From: Streptomyces spinoverrucosus
GTDB taxonomy: Bacteria > Actinomycetota > Actinomycetes > Streptomycetales > Streptomycetaceae
Reading direction: 5' to 3'
DNA: 64,000 bases
Assembly (NCBI RefSeq): GCF_006539505.1
Contig: NZ_BJND01000024.1
Location: forward strand, 124,001 to 188,000
Position 1 is the first letter of the stretch; every line of letters begins with the position of its first letter. Shown here piece after piece: positions 26,102-36,396 of the stretch. The notes below the pieces were generated by a model. The model made no database searches. It worked only from the letters and a program-made list of their open reading frames with translations, and was not told the origin of the DNA. Both the position numbers and the translations under genes were made by a program.

Positions 26102-26947
26102 TCACCGCGCCGAAACCACAACCCCCAACAACCCAGGCCCGGTATGCGCCCCGATCACGGCCCCCACCTCACTCACATGCAGGTCCGCCAGCCCCGGCAC
26201 CCGCCCCCGCACCCGCTCCGCCAGCGCCGACGCCCGGTCCGCCGCAGCCAGATGGTGTACCGCGATGTCCACCTGGGCGCCGCCCGCCCGGTCGGCCACG
26301 ATCTCCTCCAGCCGGGCGATCGCCCTCGATGCCGTCCGGACCTTCTCCAGGAGTTCGATACGGCCACCGTCCAGCTGCAGCAACGGCTTCACGGCGAGTG
26401 CCGACCCGAGGAGCGCCTGCGCGGTGCCGATCCGTCCGCCGCGCCGCAGATAGTCAAGGGTGTCGACATAGAAGTAGGCCGATGTGCCGGAGGCACGTTT
26501 CTCGGCGGCCGTGACCGCCTCGTCCACCGTGCCGCCGGTCTGCGCCACCTCGGCCGCGGCCAGCGCGCAGAAACCGAGCGCCATCGCGATCATCCCGGTG
26601 TCCACCACCCGTACCGGCACCGGCGCTTCGCGCGCCGCGAGGACCGCCGCGTCGTACGTGCCCGACAACTCGGCCGACAGATGCAGGGAGACGATGCCGG
26701 TGGCGCCGGACTCGGCGACCTTGCGGTAGGTCTCGGCGAACAGCTGGGGGCTGGGGCGCGAGGTGGTGACGGGGCGTCGCTTCTGCAGCGCCTGGGCCAG
26801 CGAACGGGTCGAGATCTCGGTGCCCTCTTCCAGCGCGCGGTCGCCGAGGACCACGGTCAGGGGTACCGCTGTGATGCCATGGCGCTCCATCGTCCGGGGC
26901 GGCAGGTAGGCCGTTGAATCGGTGACGATCGCGACATGGCGGGACAT
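26102..26947 (-). CDS. DegV-family fatty-acid-binding protein
   Basis: A 281-residue DegV/FakB-like protein. FakB proteins hold a fatty acid for phosphorylation by the FakA kinase. It begins MSRHVAIVTDSTAYLPPRTM, the standard opening strand, and contains TSRPSPQLFAETYR, LSAELSGTYDAAVLAA and SALAVKPLLQLDGGRI, typical loops of the lipid-binding cleft. No kinase gene is adjacent. The start was moved inward from 27043 to the conserved MSRHVAIV. Confidence 0.92.
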   Translation of the reverse strand: MSRHVAIVTDSTAYLPPRTMERHGITAVPLTVVLGDRALEEGTEISTRSLAQALQKRRPVTTSRPSPQLFAETYRKVAESGATGIVSLHLSAELSGTYDAAVLAAREAPVPVRVVDTGMIAMALGFCALAAAEVAQTGGTVDEAVTAAEKRASGTSAYFYVDTLDYLRRGGRIGTAQALLGSALAVKPLLQLDGGRIELLEKVRTASRAIARLEEIVADRAGGAQVDIAVHHLAAADRASALAERVRGRVPGLADLHVSEVGAVIGAHTGPGLLGVVVSAR

Positions 26948-27073
26948 GAGCTGGAGGTTACCTGCCGTAGTGCCCGGGCGGCAGCCCGGGCCTCTCACCC
27001 GCGCGGAACATGCGCAAGGACGCCACGAGGAACCCTCGCACACGGTGCGGCCAACCGGAGCGGCGCCGCATGC

Positions 27074-27808
27074 TCAGGTGGTGCTCTCGGGGCGGGGCTT
27101 CTTCTGCCAGGGGTACGTCGGACGCGGCCCCGGCGGGGTGATGGCGGGCCGCGTCGGCTCCTCGGCCGTGCGGGACTGCGGGGTGTCCGGCCAGGTCTGC
27201 TGGGTGTTCGGGGCGTCGGCGGGCGGGGCCTCGGGCCACGGCGGCGGGGTCGCGGCGGAGTCCGATGTCGTCCAGTGCCGCAGCGCGCCGGTCTCCACGT
27301 CGATCTGGGCGCTCAGCGCGTCCAGGTCGTCGTCCGCGAAACGGCCGGCCCGGTCGCGGGCCGCCCAGCGCAGCGACTCCGCCGACTGTGTGATGCGCTC
27401 GGTGCGGTCGCGCAGCTCGGGCAGCCGCTCGGCGAGCGTCGCCCGGTCCGGCTCGGACTCCAGGCGCCTGAGCTCGGCGTCCAGTTCGTGCCCGTGCGCG
27501 CTGAGCCGCTGGAACAGGCCGAGCGCCTCCTTCAGGGACTCGTCCTCGGCCACGCCCGCGTGCAGCGTGTCCTGCGTGGCGCGCATCGAGGTGCGCAGCT
27601 TCAGTCGCAGCTGGGCGATCTCGCCGACGGGGCCGGGCTGGGCGAAGGACTTGGCGCGCAGCGTGTGGTCCTCGACCGTGCGGCGGGCCTGCGTGATCGT
27701 GCGGTCCACGCCCCGCTTGGCGGCGCCGACCACCTTGACCGTGGCGTAGGCACCCAGCGCCAGGAAGAGCACGAAGAGCAGGGCGAACACCATGATCACT
27801 GCTTCCAC
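27074..27808 (-). CDS. Membrane-anchored helical protein
   Basis: A 244-residue protein not assigned to a named family. It begins with one strongly hydrophobic segment (MVFALLFVLFLALGAYATV, about residues 6-25), followed by a long cytosolic helical domain rich in Arg/Glu (coiled-coil-like, about 30-170) and a Pro/Thr-rich tail. I place the start at GTG 27808, because GGAGGA lies six bases upstream; the ATG at 27793 would sit 21 bases away. Common between degV and leuS in Streptomyces. Role unknown. Confidence 0.7.
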   Translation of the reverse strand: MEAVIMVFALLFVLFLALGAYATVKVVGAAKRGVDRTITQARRTVEDHTLRAKSFAQPGPVGEIAQLRLKLRTSMRATQDTLHAGVAEDESLKEALGLFQRLSAHGHELDAELRRLESEPDRATLAERLPELRDRTERITQSAESLRWAARDRAGRFADDDLDALSAQIDVETGALRHWTTSDSAATPPPWPEAPPADAPNTQQTWPDTPQSRTAEEPTRPAITPPGPRPTYPWQKKPRPESTT

Positions 27809-27870
27809 GACGCTCCTCCTGACGAACCGGCCGCGGCACACCCCGCGCCGCTCTTCAACGGTAAACGCAA

Positions 27871-27911
27871 CGGGCAGGCCCGGAGTTCCAGAAGAACCCC
27901 GAACCTGCCCG
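27871..27911 (-). terminator. Stem-loop after leuS
   Basis: CGGGCAGG and CCTGCCCG pair around a longer imperfect stem 40 bases after the leuS stop; the minus-strand sequence just beyond reads TTGCGTTTACC. Confidence 0.5.
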
Positions 27912-27951
27912 CAGATCACCTCGAACCGACCCGTAGGGGACGACCCCGACG

Positions 27952-30840
<2,889 letters not shown>

Positions 30841-30895
30841 GATCCTCAAAGCTCCATCGATCGTCTCTGCCAGCGGCTGTGATTCCTCGGAAACG

Positions 30896-30920
30896 AAAAA
30901 TCCCCTCGCACAGGAGGGGA
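30896..30920 (-). terminator. Attenuator terminator of leuS
   Basis: TCCCCTC, six-base loop, GAGGGGA forms a perfect 7-bp stem, followed on the minus strand by TTTTT. It is a textbook Rho-independent hairpin between the leader peptide and leuS, and a T run of this kind is rare in Streptomyces. Confidence 0.85.
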
Positions 30921-30933
30921 CGCCGCGCCGACT

Positions 30934-30961
30934 CCGGCCACTCGACTCACCCGGTGGCCGG
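30934..30961 (-). promoter_or_regulatory. Leader hairpin competing with the leuS attenuator
   Basis: CCGGCCAC at 30934-30941 pairs with GTGGCCGG at 30954-30961 (8 bp, 12-base loop), just after the leader peptide stop. It is the natural 1:2 pause hairpin; its inner strand overlaps the region that could pair with the terminator arm. Confidence 0.5.
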
Positions 30962-30967
30962 GACTGA

Positions 30968-31006
30968 TCAGCGCGGCCCGCTAAGCAGAAGGCGTACGGC
31001 ACGCAT
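30968..31006 (-). CDS. Leucine leader peptide (12 aa) of the leuS attenuator
   Basis: Reads ATG CGT GCC GTA CGC CTT CTG CTT AGC GGG CCG CGC TGA: MRAVRLLLSGPR, three consecutive Leu codons at positions 6-8. Two of them (CTT) are rare in this GC-rich genome. It is followed within 50 bases by a perfect T-run terminator, as in Trp/Leu operon leaders. The start lies six bases after TACCCT, so the peptide is probably translated from a leaderless mRNA. Ribosome stalling on Leu codons when charged tRNA-Leu is scarce would favour leuS read-through (inference). Confidence 0.8.
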   Translation of the reverse strand: MRAVRLLLSGPR

Positions 31007-31012
31007 GGCGTC

Positions 31013-31018
31013 AGGGTA
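31013..31018 (-). promoter_or_regulatory. -10 box for the leuS leader
   Basis: Minus strand TACCCT followed by GACGCC and the leader ATG. The -35 region is not clear. Confidence 0.4.
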
Positions 31019-31275
31019 CCGCAGCCGTCGACCGGGCCGCGACGGACTTGAACACTGGTCAACAATTACTTCGCGTAACAGCCACTATGGGGCATCACAG
31101 CGAACACATTGTCGTTTGATAACAGCGCAATAACTCAAACCTCGTACCCATCGGTATGGGGCGACTTAGAGTGCGGCCCGGGACCGCTTTCCCGAACCGC
31201 TCGGAGTTGCCCCATGAAGTCTCCCCGCAGTACCCCACCGCTTCCGCAACGCGTCGCGCCGTGGGGAGGTGGGCC

Positions 31276-32520
31276 GTGCTGACCGCAGACGGAGTCGCGG
31301 ACACGACCAACGACAGCACCGTGGACACCTCGATCGTGGTGTTCCTCGACTTCGGCGTGGGCGTCCTGGCGCTCGTCTGCCTCAGCTGCTCGGTGATCTG
31401 GGGACTGGTCGCCCAGGACCGGATCCTGCTCAACGCCCGCCAACGGATCCTGGCGCAGGCGGTGCACCGGACCACCGCCGTCGCCGCCGTCGCCTTCCTG
31501 CTGGTGCACATCGGGGTCAAGCTGGCGCTGGACCACACCACCTGGATCGCCGCGGTGATCCCTTTCGGGCTCCTCCTCACCAACAGTGACGAGCTCATGG
31601 GCCGGGGCGTCCTCATCGGCCTCGGCACCCTGGCCGGGCTGCTCATGATCTTCGTCGGCGTCACCGGCATCCTGCGCAACCGATTCGCCTCCCCGGCACC
31701 CGTCGCCGCACGCTGGCGGGCCATGCACATGCTGGCCTACCCGGCCTGGTGTGCGGCGCTGGTCCACGGCCTCTACGCGGGTCGCACGGCGAAGCCGTTC
31801 TTCATGTTCCTGTACGGACTGTCCCTGGCCGGGGTCACGGCGGCTCTGGCACTGCGCGCCGCGCCCCGCCCCGTCAAGCGCCGGGTCGCCGACCGGATCA
31901 CCGCACTGCTGGGCACCGGGAGGGCGCTGGGCCGCGAGCAGCTGGAGGAGAGCCGGGCCCGGGCGGCGGGCGGGTCCGCGCTGCCGGGCTACGAGAACCA
32001 GCCGGGCGGCAAGCCCCGTACGGCTGCACCCTCGGGACCGCTGTACGAGACCGCCGAGCGCGCTGCCGCACCGGAGCCCGCGAGCGGCTTCTCGGCGGCC
32101 TACCGCGCCGTCTCGGCACCCTCGCGCCCCCGGCAGCAGGCCTTCGCGGCCGACCAGACCTCGCGCATGGAGCTGCCGGACTTCCAGCCCACGGAGGCCC
32201 TCCCGCGCGTGGAGAGCACGTCCGGCTCCTGGCCGATCCCGTCCCCGCCGCCGGTCGGCGAGGCGCCTCCGTCGGCCTACGACCCGCTCCAGGACACGGG
32301 ATACAACATCCCGGTCTACGACAATTCGGGCGCGTCCGGCTATGGATCGAGTGATGTGTACGACACCGGTGAGATGAACGCCGCCTTCGGCACGTACTAC
32401 CCGGATGACACGTACAACAACAGCGGTCCCGCCACTGAAACACTGCCCGGTGCGTCCTACGACTTCGACGCACCGGGTTCGGGCGAACCTTGGAACACGC
32501 CTTCCGGAGGCAATAAGTGA
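31276..32520 (+). CDS. Di-heme transmembrane protein (ferric-reductase/NOX-like domain)
   Basis: A 414-residue membrane protein. Residues about 18-200 carry six hydrophobic segments. Four His sit as H64-x13-H78 and H151-x12-H164, the spacing that ligates two stacked hemes b in NADPH oxidases and ferric reductases (established for that family). The flavin domain found there is missing. A Pro/Ser-rich disordered tail follows (about 210-414). GTG start with GGAGGT six bases upstream; it overlaps the stop of a 22-codon upstream reading frame. The next gene starts inside its stop codon, so both subunits are made together. Confidence 0.82.
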   Translation: MLTADGVADTTNDSTVDTSIVVFLDFGVGVLALVCLSCSVIWGLVAQDRILLNARQRILAQAVHRTTAVAAVAFLLVHIGVKLALDHTTWIAAVIPFGLLLTNSDELMGRGVLIGLGTLAGLLMIFVGVTGILRNRFASPAPVAARWRAMHMLAYPAWCAALVHGLYAGRTAKPFFMFLYGLSLAGVTAALALRAAPRPVKRRVADRITALLGTGRALGREQLEESRARAAGGSALPGYENQPGGKPRTAAPSGPLYETAERAAAPEPASGFSAAYRAVSAPSRPRQQAFAADQTSRMELPDFQPTEALPRVESTSGSWPIPSPPPVGEAPPSAYDPLQDTGYNIPVYDNSGASGYGSSDVYDTGEMNAAFGTYYPDDTYNNSGPATETLPGASYDFDAPGSGEPWNTPSGGNK

Positions 32521-34127
32521 ACGAGGCCCTGCCCGACGTCCCAGAAGTCCGCGTGGTCGGTCTTCCTCAGCTCACGTCGGGCTTCGACCTTGTCGAAAGA
32601 CTCGATCTGCCCATGCACCTGAAGGTGCACGGGCCGCTGGAACCGATGGGCGGCGAGCAGCTCGCGCAGCTCGCCGAACGCATCAACCTCAGGGGCCGCG
32701 GCGGCGCGGGTTTCCCCTTCCACAAGAAGCTGCGCTCGGTCGCCGAATCGGCGATCAAGCGCGGCGTCCGGCCGGTCGTCGTCGTCAACGGCAGCGAGGA
32801 CGAACCGGCCTGCCGCAAGGACACGGTGCTGATCAACCGCGCTCCGCACCTGATCCTGGACGGCGCCCTGCTGTGCGCGGAGGCGCTCGGTGCCCGCACG
32901 CTCGTGGTGGGGGTCACCCGTGAGTCGACGCAGCGCTCCATGGAGGCCGCGCTTGCCGAACGCGGCCTCAGCAACGGCCGCCGATCGGCCCTCCGCGCGC
33001 GTGTGCAGCGCAACCCGGTCCGCATGGTATCCGGCGCCGCCGCCTCCCTGATCCGCTCGATCGACGGCGGCCCGGCGATCCCGCCCGGCCGCAAGATCAG
33101 CGCCTCGCAGAGCGGCGTCGGCGGCGCCCCCACCCTGCTGTCCAACGCCGAGACCTTCGCCCAGCTGGCCATCGCCGCCCGCATCGGCCCGGAGCGCTAC
33201 GGCAACACCGGCCTGTACGACGAGCCGGGCACCGTCATGCTGACGGTCTCCGGCGCCGTCGCCCGCCCCATGGTCATCGAGGTGCCCACCGGCGTACCTC
33301 TGCGCTACGTCCTCCAGCTCGCCGGCGCCCCGCCGGTCCCGCAGGGCGTGCTGACCGGCGGCTACCACGGCAAGTGGATCGACGCGGCGACGGTCAACGA
33401 GGCGATCGTCTCGCGCAACTCGCTGGACGCCGTGGGCGGTTCGCTGGGCGCCGGCGCGATCCTGCCGATCAGCCAGGAGACCTGCCCGCTGGGCGAGTCG
33501 CTGCGCGTCGCCCAGTGGCTGGCGGAGGAGAGCGCGGGCCAGTGCGGCCCCTGCTACCTCGGCCTGCCCGCCGCCGCGCGCGGCATGGAGGACATCCTCA
33601 ACGGCGGCGGCCCGGCCGCCCTGGAGGCCCTCAAGCAGGTCGCCAAGAACGTCAAGCGGCGCGGCGCCTGCTCACACCCCGACGGCTCCGCGATGTTCCT
33701 GGAGTCGACCGTCAAGGCCTTCACGGACGACCTTGCGGCCCACGTCCTCGGCAACGGCTGCGGACGGCCCGTGCAGGGGGCCCTGCCGCTCTTCGAGGGC
33801 GGCAGGGCCCCCACGGGCATCCCGGGCGGCGGTGAGGACGGGGAGAACGGCCCCAGCCGCCAGAAGATCTACGTCGACTGGACGCTGTGCCGGGGCCACG
33901 GCCTGTGCGCCGACATCCTCCCGGAGGTCTTCCAGCTCGGCGCCGACGGCTTCCCGACCGTCGCCCAGGCCGCGGTCCCCCGCTACGCCGAGGCCAAGGC
34001 GCTGCGCGCGGTCCGCCGCTGCCCGGCCCTCGCCCTGCGCATCGAGGATCAGGCGGAACGAGCACCGGCCCGCAACAACCTCCCGGTCCTCTCCCAGGGC
34101 CGCGGCCGCCGCGCCCTCGGCCGCTGA
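32517..34127 (+). CDS. NuoF-like NADH/FMN iron-sulfur subunit fused to a ferredoxin
   Basis: A 536-residue soluble protein. N-terminal FMN/NADH domain with GRGGAGFP (60-67) and VNGSEDEPACRKD, then a ubiquitin-like SLBB strand section, then the iron-sulfur region SAGQCGPCYLG ... RRGACSHPDGS. The first Cys of the usual ESCGxCxPC is Ala, leaving three of four ligands. After a Gly/Glu linker, the last ~100 residues are a one-cluster ferredoxin (TLCRGHGLC ... RRCP), with His at the second ligand position as in 3Fe-4S ferredoxins. GTG start overlaps the upstream stop. It very likely feeds electrons from NAD(P)H to the di-heme partner. Confidence 0.85.
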   Translation: MNEALPDVPEVRVVGLPQLTSGFDLVERLDLPMHLKVHGPLEPMGGEQLAQLAERINLRGRGGAGFPFHKKLRSVAESAIKRGVRPVVVVNGSEDEPACRKDTVLINRAPHLILDGALLCAEALGARTLVVGVTRESTQRSMEAALAERGLSNGRRSALRARVQRNPVRMVSGAAASLIRSIDGGPAIPPGRKISASQSGVGGAPTLLSNAETFAQLAIAARIGPERYGNTGLYDEPGTVMLTVSGAVARPMVIEVPTGVPLRYVLQLAGAPPVPQGVLTGGYHGKWIDAATVNEAIVSRNSLDAVGGSLGAGAILPISQETCPLGESLRVAQWLAEESAGQCGPCYLGLPAAARGMEDILNGGGPAALEALKQVAKNVKRRGACSHPDGSAMFLESTVKAFTDDLAAHVLGNGCGRPVQGALPLFEGGRAPTGIPGGGEDGENGPSRQKIYVDWTLCRGHGLCADILPEVFQLGADGFPTVAQAAVPRYAEAKALRAVRRCPALALRIEDQAERAPARNNLPVLSQGRGRRALGR

Positions 34128-34140
34128 CCGCACACACGAA

Positions 34141-34164
34141 GGGCCGTCCGACACCGGGCGGCCC
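34141..34164 (+). terminator. Stem-loop after the redox gene pair
   Basis: GGGCCG and CGGCCC with inner complementary CCG/CGG bases form a GC-rich hairpin 14 bases after the stop. No T run. Confidence 0.45.
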
Positions 34165-34193
34165 CACTCGTCAACAGCCCCAGACACAGAAGA

Positions 34194-34224
34194 ATCCCGC
34201 CGGGTCGACTCGACCCGACGGGAT
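34194..34224. terminator. Hairpin downstream of tRNA-Ala (first copy)
   Basis: ATCCCGCCGGGTCG and CGACCCGACGGGAT pair with a single C/A mismatch and a three-base loop. It lies eight bases past the tRNA 3' end on the minus strand, followed there by TCTTCTG. Confidence 0.6.
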
Positions 34225-34231
34225 CTTTACG

Positions 34232-34304
34232 TGGAGCTAAGGAGAATTGAACTCCTGACCTCCTGCATGCCATGCAGGCGCTCTACCAACTGAGCTATAG
34301 CCCC
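34232..34304 (-). tRNA. tRNA-Ala(GGC), copy 1
   Basis: 73-base cloverleaf on the minus strand: acceptor GGGGCTA/TAGCTCC with the G3-U70 wobble pair that identifies tRNA-Ala; D arm GCTC/GAGC; anticodon stem CCTGC/GCAGG with loop ATGGCAT (anticodon GGC); T arm AGGAG-TTCAATT-CTCCT. No CCA is encoded. Identical to the copy at 36205-36277. Confidence 0.97.
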
Positions 34305-34403
34305 TTGTTGTGGTCCGCCGGGCTTCCCCGGCGGCGACGCCAACATTACACGGTCGACCGGGTACTCCACCAAATCGTTTCCCTTCTGCCCCGGTACGAC
34401 CGC

Positions 34404-34409
34404 TATGGT
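34404..34409 (+). promoter_or_regulatory. -10 box of the GT87 gene
   Basis: TATGGT ends eight bases before the GTG at 34418; no Shine-Dalgarno between them, so the mRNA is probably leaderless. Confidence 0.35.
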
Positions 34410-34417
34410 CGGCCCTC

Positions 34418-35608
34418 GTGACCGTGATCACGCCCACCGCAGTCCACCGCCGGATGCCCATCGCCCTGGGCGCATGCCTGCTCTCCTTCGCGACGTTCTG
34501 GATCGCCCAGCGGGCCGCGCACGTCTCGATGATCGACCTGCTGGTGTACCGCGCCGAGGGCGCCACCGTACGCGCGGGCGGCGACCTGTACGCCCTGCGC
34601 GCCACCGCCGCCCAACTGCCCGCGACCTACCCGCCCTTCGCCGCCCTGCTGTTCACCCCGCTCACACTCCTCGACACGGGATCCCTGCGCACGCTGGCCA
34701 CGGCCGGGAACCTCGCGCTCCTGGTGGTGTTCGTGCGGCTCTCCCTGCGGATCGTCGGGCACGCGCGCGTGGAGACCGTCTGGTGGGCCTCGGCGGTGGT
34801 CGTGTGGTGCGAGCCGGTGTGGACGACCCTGCGCTACGGCCAGGTCAACCTGCTGCTCGCCGTACTCGTCCTGTGGGACCTCTCCCGGCGTCCGGGCGAC
34901 CGCTGGGCGGGCGTCGGCATCGGCCTCGCGGCCGCCGTGAAACTGACCCCCGCGCTGTTCGCCGTCTTCCTGCTCGCCACCGGCGTCGTGGCGTACCGAC
35001 GGCACCGGAAGGGCCCTTGGCTGCGGCACGCGCGCGTGGCGGCCGGCAGCTTCGTCTGGGCGACGCTGCTCGCGGCGGCCGTCCTGCCGTACGACTCCTG
35101 GCGGTTCTGGACCGACGTGGTGTTCCGGACGGACCGCGCCGGGCACGCCGAGGAGACCGCCAACCAGGCGCTGCGCGGGGTCCTGGCCCGCCTGCTGCAC
35201 ACCCCCGACCCGGGCGCCCTGTGGACCGCCGTGGCGGCGCTTGTGACCGCCGTGGGGCTGGCGGTGGCGGTGCGGGCGGAGTTGCGTGGGGAGCGGGCCT
35301 GGGCGGTGGTCTGCTGCGCGGTGACGGCGCTGCTCGTCAGCCCGGTGTCCTGGTCGCACCACTGGGTGTGGTGTGTGCCGCTCGTCGTGCTCCTGACGGC
35401 GCGCGCCCGTCGCGCGGTCGCCGCCGGCACGCTCCTGGTGTTCTGCTCGTACGCCCTGTGGTGGGTGCCGCACACCCCCGGCCGGCCCGAACTGCACCAG
35501 AACCCGGTCGAGTTCACACTGTCGGGCCTCTACGCGGCCACCGGCTGCCTCGTCCTGGCGCTCGCCGCGAGCTCCGCAGGGAGGCGTCAGGCGGTCACGA
35601 ACGAGTAG
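34418..35608 (+). CDS. GT87-family membrane glycosyltransferase (DUF2029)
   Basis: A 396-residue integral membrane enzyme of the GT-C class, using polyprenol-phosphate sugars to build cell-envelope mannans or arabinans in related actinobacteria (PimE-like). About ten hydrophobic segments. The first periplasmic loop carries DLLVYRAEGATVRAGGDLY with the acidic residues expected at the GT-C active site, and TYPPFAALLFTP and RYGQVNLLLAVLVLWDL are typical GT87 motifs. GTG 34418 is preferred: it follows a TATGGT box by eight bases. The 3' end overlaps the convergent Zn-ribbon gene by 22 bases. Confidence 0.85.
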   Translation: MTVITPTAVHRRMPIALGACLLSFATFWIAQRAAHVSMIDLLVYRAEGATVRAGGDLYALRATAAQLPATYPPFAALLFTPLTLLDTGSLRTLATAGNLALLVVFVRLSLRIVGHARVETVWWASAVVVWCEPVWTTLRYGQVNLLLAVLVLWDLSRRPGDRWAGVGIGLAAAVKLTPALFAVFLLATGVVAYRRHRKGPWLRHARVAAGSFVWATLLAAAVLPYDSWRFWTDVVFRTDRAGHAEETANQALRGVLARLLHTPDPGALWTAVAALVTAVGLAVAVRAELRGERAWAVVCCAVTALLVSPVSWSHHWVWCVPLVVLLTARARRAVAAGTLLVFCSYALWWVPHTPGRPELHQNPVEFTLSGLYAATGCLVLALAASSAGRRQAVTNE

Positions 35609-35820
35609 AACCGCTTGAGCGTGCAGTGCTCTTCGAGGAGCCGCCCGTAGATCGGCTCCCCCTCCAGCTCGCGGTACGTCTCGATCGGGTCGCCTTTTAT
35701 GATCAGCGCCCGTGCGCATTCCTCGCACCAGTACTGGTAGTCGGGGTTCACCGGTTCCATGTCGCGGACGATCGGCGTACCACTGCCGCACCAGTCGCAC
35801 TTCCGCCTGTGTGCACCCAT
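35587..35820 (-). CDS. Small zinc-ribbon-like protein
   Basis: A 77-residue protein with two CxxC pairs, CDWCGSG and WCEEC, 20-odd residues apart, suggesting one zinc-ribbon. It begins MGAHRRKCDWCGSG. No known family name. Just upstream on the same strand is a second tiny CxxC protein (35824-36000), so the two may form one transcript. Confidence 0.75.
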   Translation of the reverse strand: MGAHRRKCDWCGSGTPIVRDMEPVNPDYQYWCEECARALIIKGDPIETYRELEGEPIYGRLLEEHCTLKRFYSFVTA

Positions 35821-35823
35821 CGA

Positions 35824-36000
35824 TCAGCTCCAGCTGTGGCCGCAGGCCGTGCACACGTAGGAGATCCCGCCGTTGTCGCCGAGCACCTGGGCGACATGCG
35901 CGGAGCCGCAGGAAGGGCAGCTGAGCCGGGTGGTCGTGTCCCGTATCAACGCCGCTTCGCCAAGGAGGTGGCCGACCTCCCTGAGGATGCTCGCAGGCAT
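35824..36000 (-). CDS. Zinc-ribbon microprotein (58 aa)
   Basis: The minus strand encodes MPASILREVGHLLGEAALIR followed by two CxxC pairs, LSCPSCGSAH and VCTACGHSW, spaced 21 residues: a compact zinc ribbon ending in SWS. GGGAGGGAG lies upstream of the ATG at 36000 and the reading frame ends cleanly. Its size and two intact knuckles argue for a real gene. It lies directly upstream of the 77-residue CxxC protein. Confidence 0.75.
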   Translation of the reverse strand: MPASILREVGHLLGEAALIRDTTTRLSCPSCGSAHVAQVLGDNGGISYVCTACGHSWS

Positions 36001-36165
36001 CGCTACTCCCTCCCGTCGGGCCGCGCCCCCTTCCGGCCGTTTGATTCTGCCACGACCGGACCAATACGGTCAGCGACGCCTCGGTACCAGTCCGGACACG
36101 GCAGGCCTGGGCGTCTCCACAGAGGTATACGCCTGTCGGGCCACGAGTGCTCAAACGCGTGACGA

Positions 36166-36198
36166 CGAAAAATCCCGCCCCCTGAGGGGGACGGGATT
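36166..36198 (-). terminator. Terminator of tRNA-Ala copy 2
   Basis: On the minus strand AATCCCGTCCCC, a short loop, GGGGGCGGGATT and then TTT: a GC-rich hairpin with a T run, beginning seven bases after the tRNA. Confidence 0.8.
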
Positions 36199-36204
36199 CG
36201 TCCG

Positions 36205-36277
36205 TGGAGCTAAGGAGAATTGAACTCCTGACCTCCTGCATGCCATGCAGGCGCTCTACCAACTGAGCTATAGCCCC
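36205..36277 (-). tRNA. tRNA-Ala(GGC), copy 2
   Basis: Identical in all 73 bases to the copy at 34232-34304, including G3-U70 and the loop ATGGCAT around anticodon GGC. Flanks differ: this copy has a T-run terminator. Confidence 0.97.
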
Positions 36278-36306
36278 TGGTGCCACGCGGCCGAGCCGCA
36301 TGGTGT

Positions 36307-36329
36307 TTCGCCCCGCTCGGCGGGGCGAA
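36307..36329 (-). terminator. Hairpin between phosphatase gene and tRNA-Ala copy 2
   Basis: TTCGCCCCGC, three-base loop, GCGGGGCGAA: a perfect 10-bp stem downstream of the histidine phosphatase stop. Confidence 0.6.
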
Positions 36330-36396
36330 CAAGAAGAACTTTAGCCTGCGACCTGCCGGAAAGTGAAATCCGGGGTACGGCCCCCCGGGGCGGGTC

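Noticed and set aside
30841..31065. Upstream extension of leuS to 31065
   Set aside because: It would read through the attenuator terminator and leader peptide; the conserved LeuRS N-terminus begins at 30840.
34232..36277. tRNA-bounded integrated element
   Set aside because: No integrase, no attachment-site duplication of a tRNA 3' end, and the enclosed genes look chromosomal; only the duplicated tRNA is noted.
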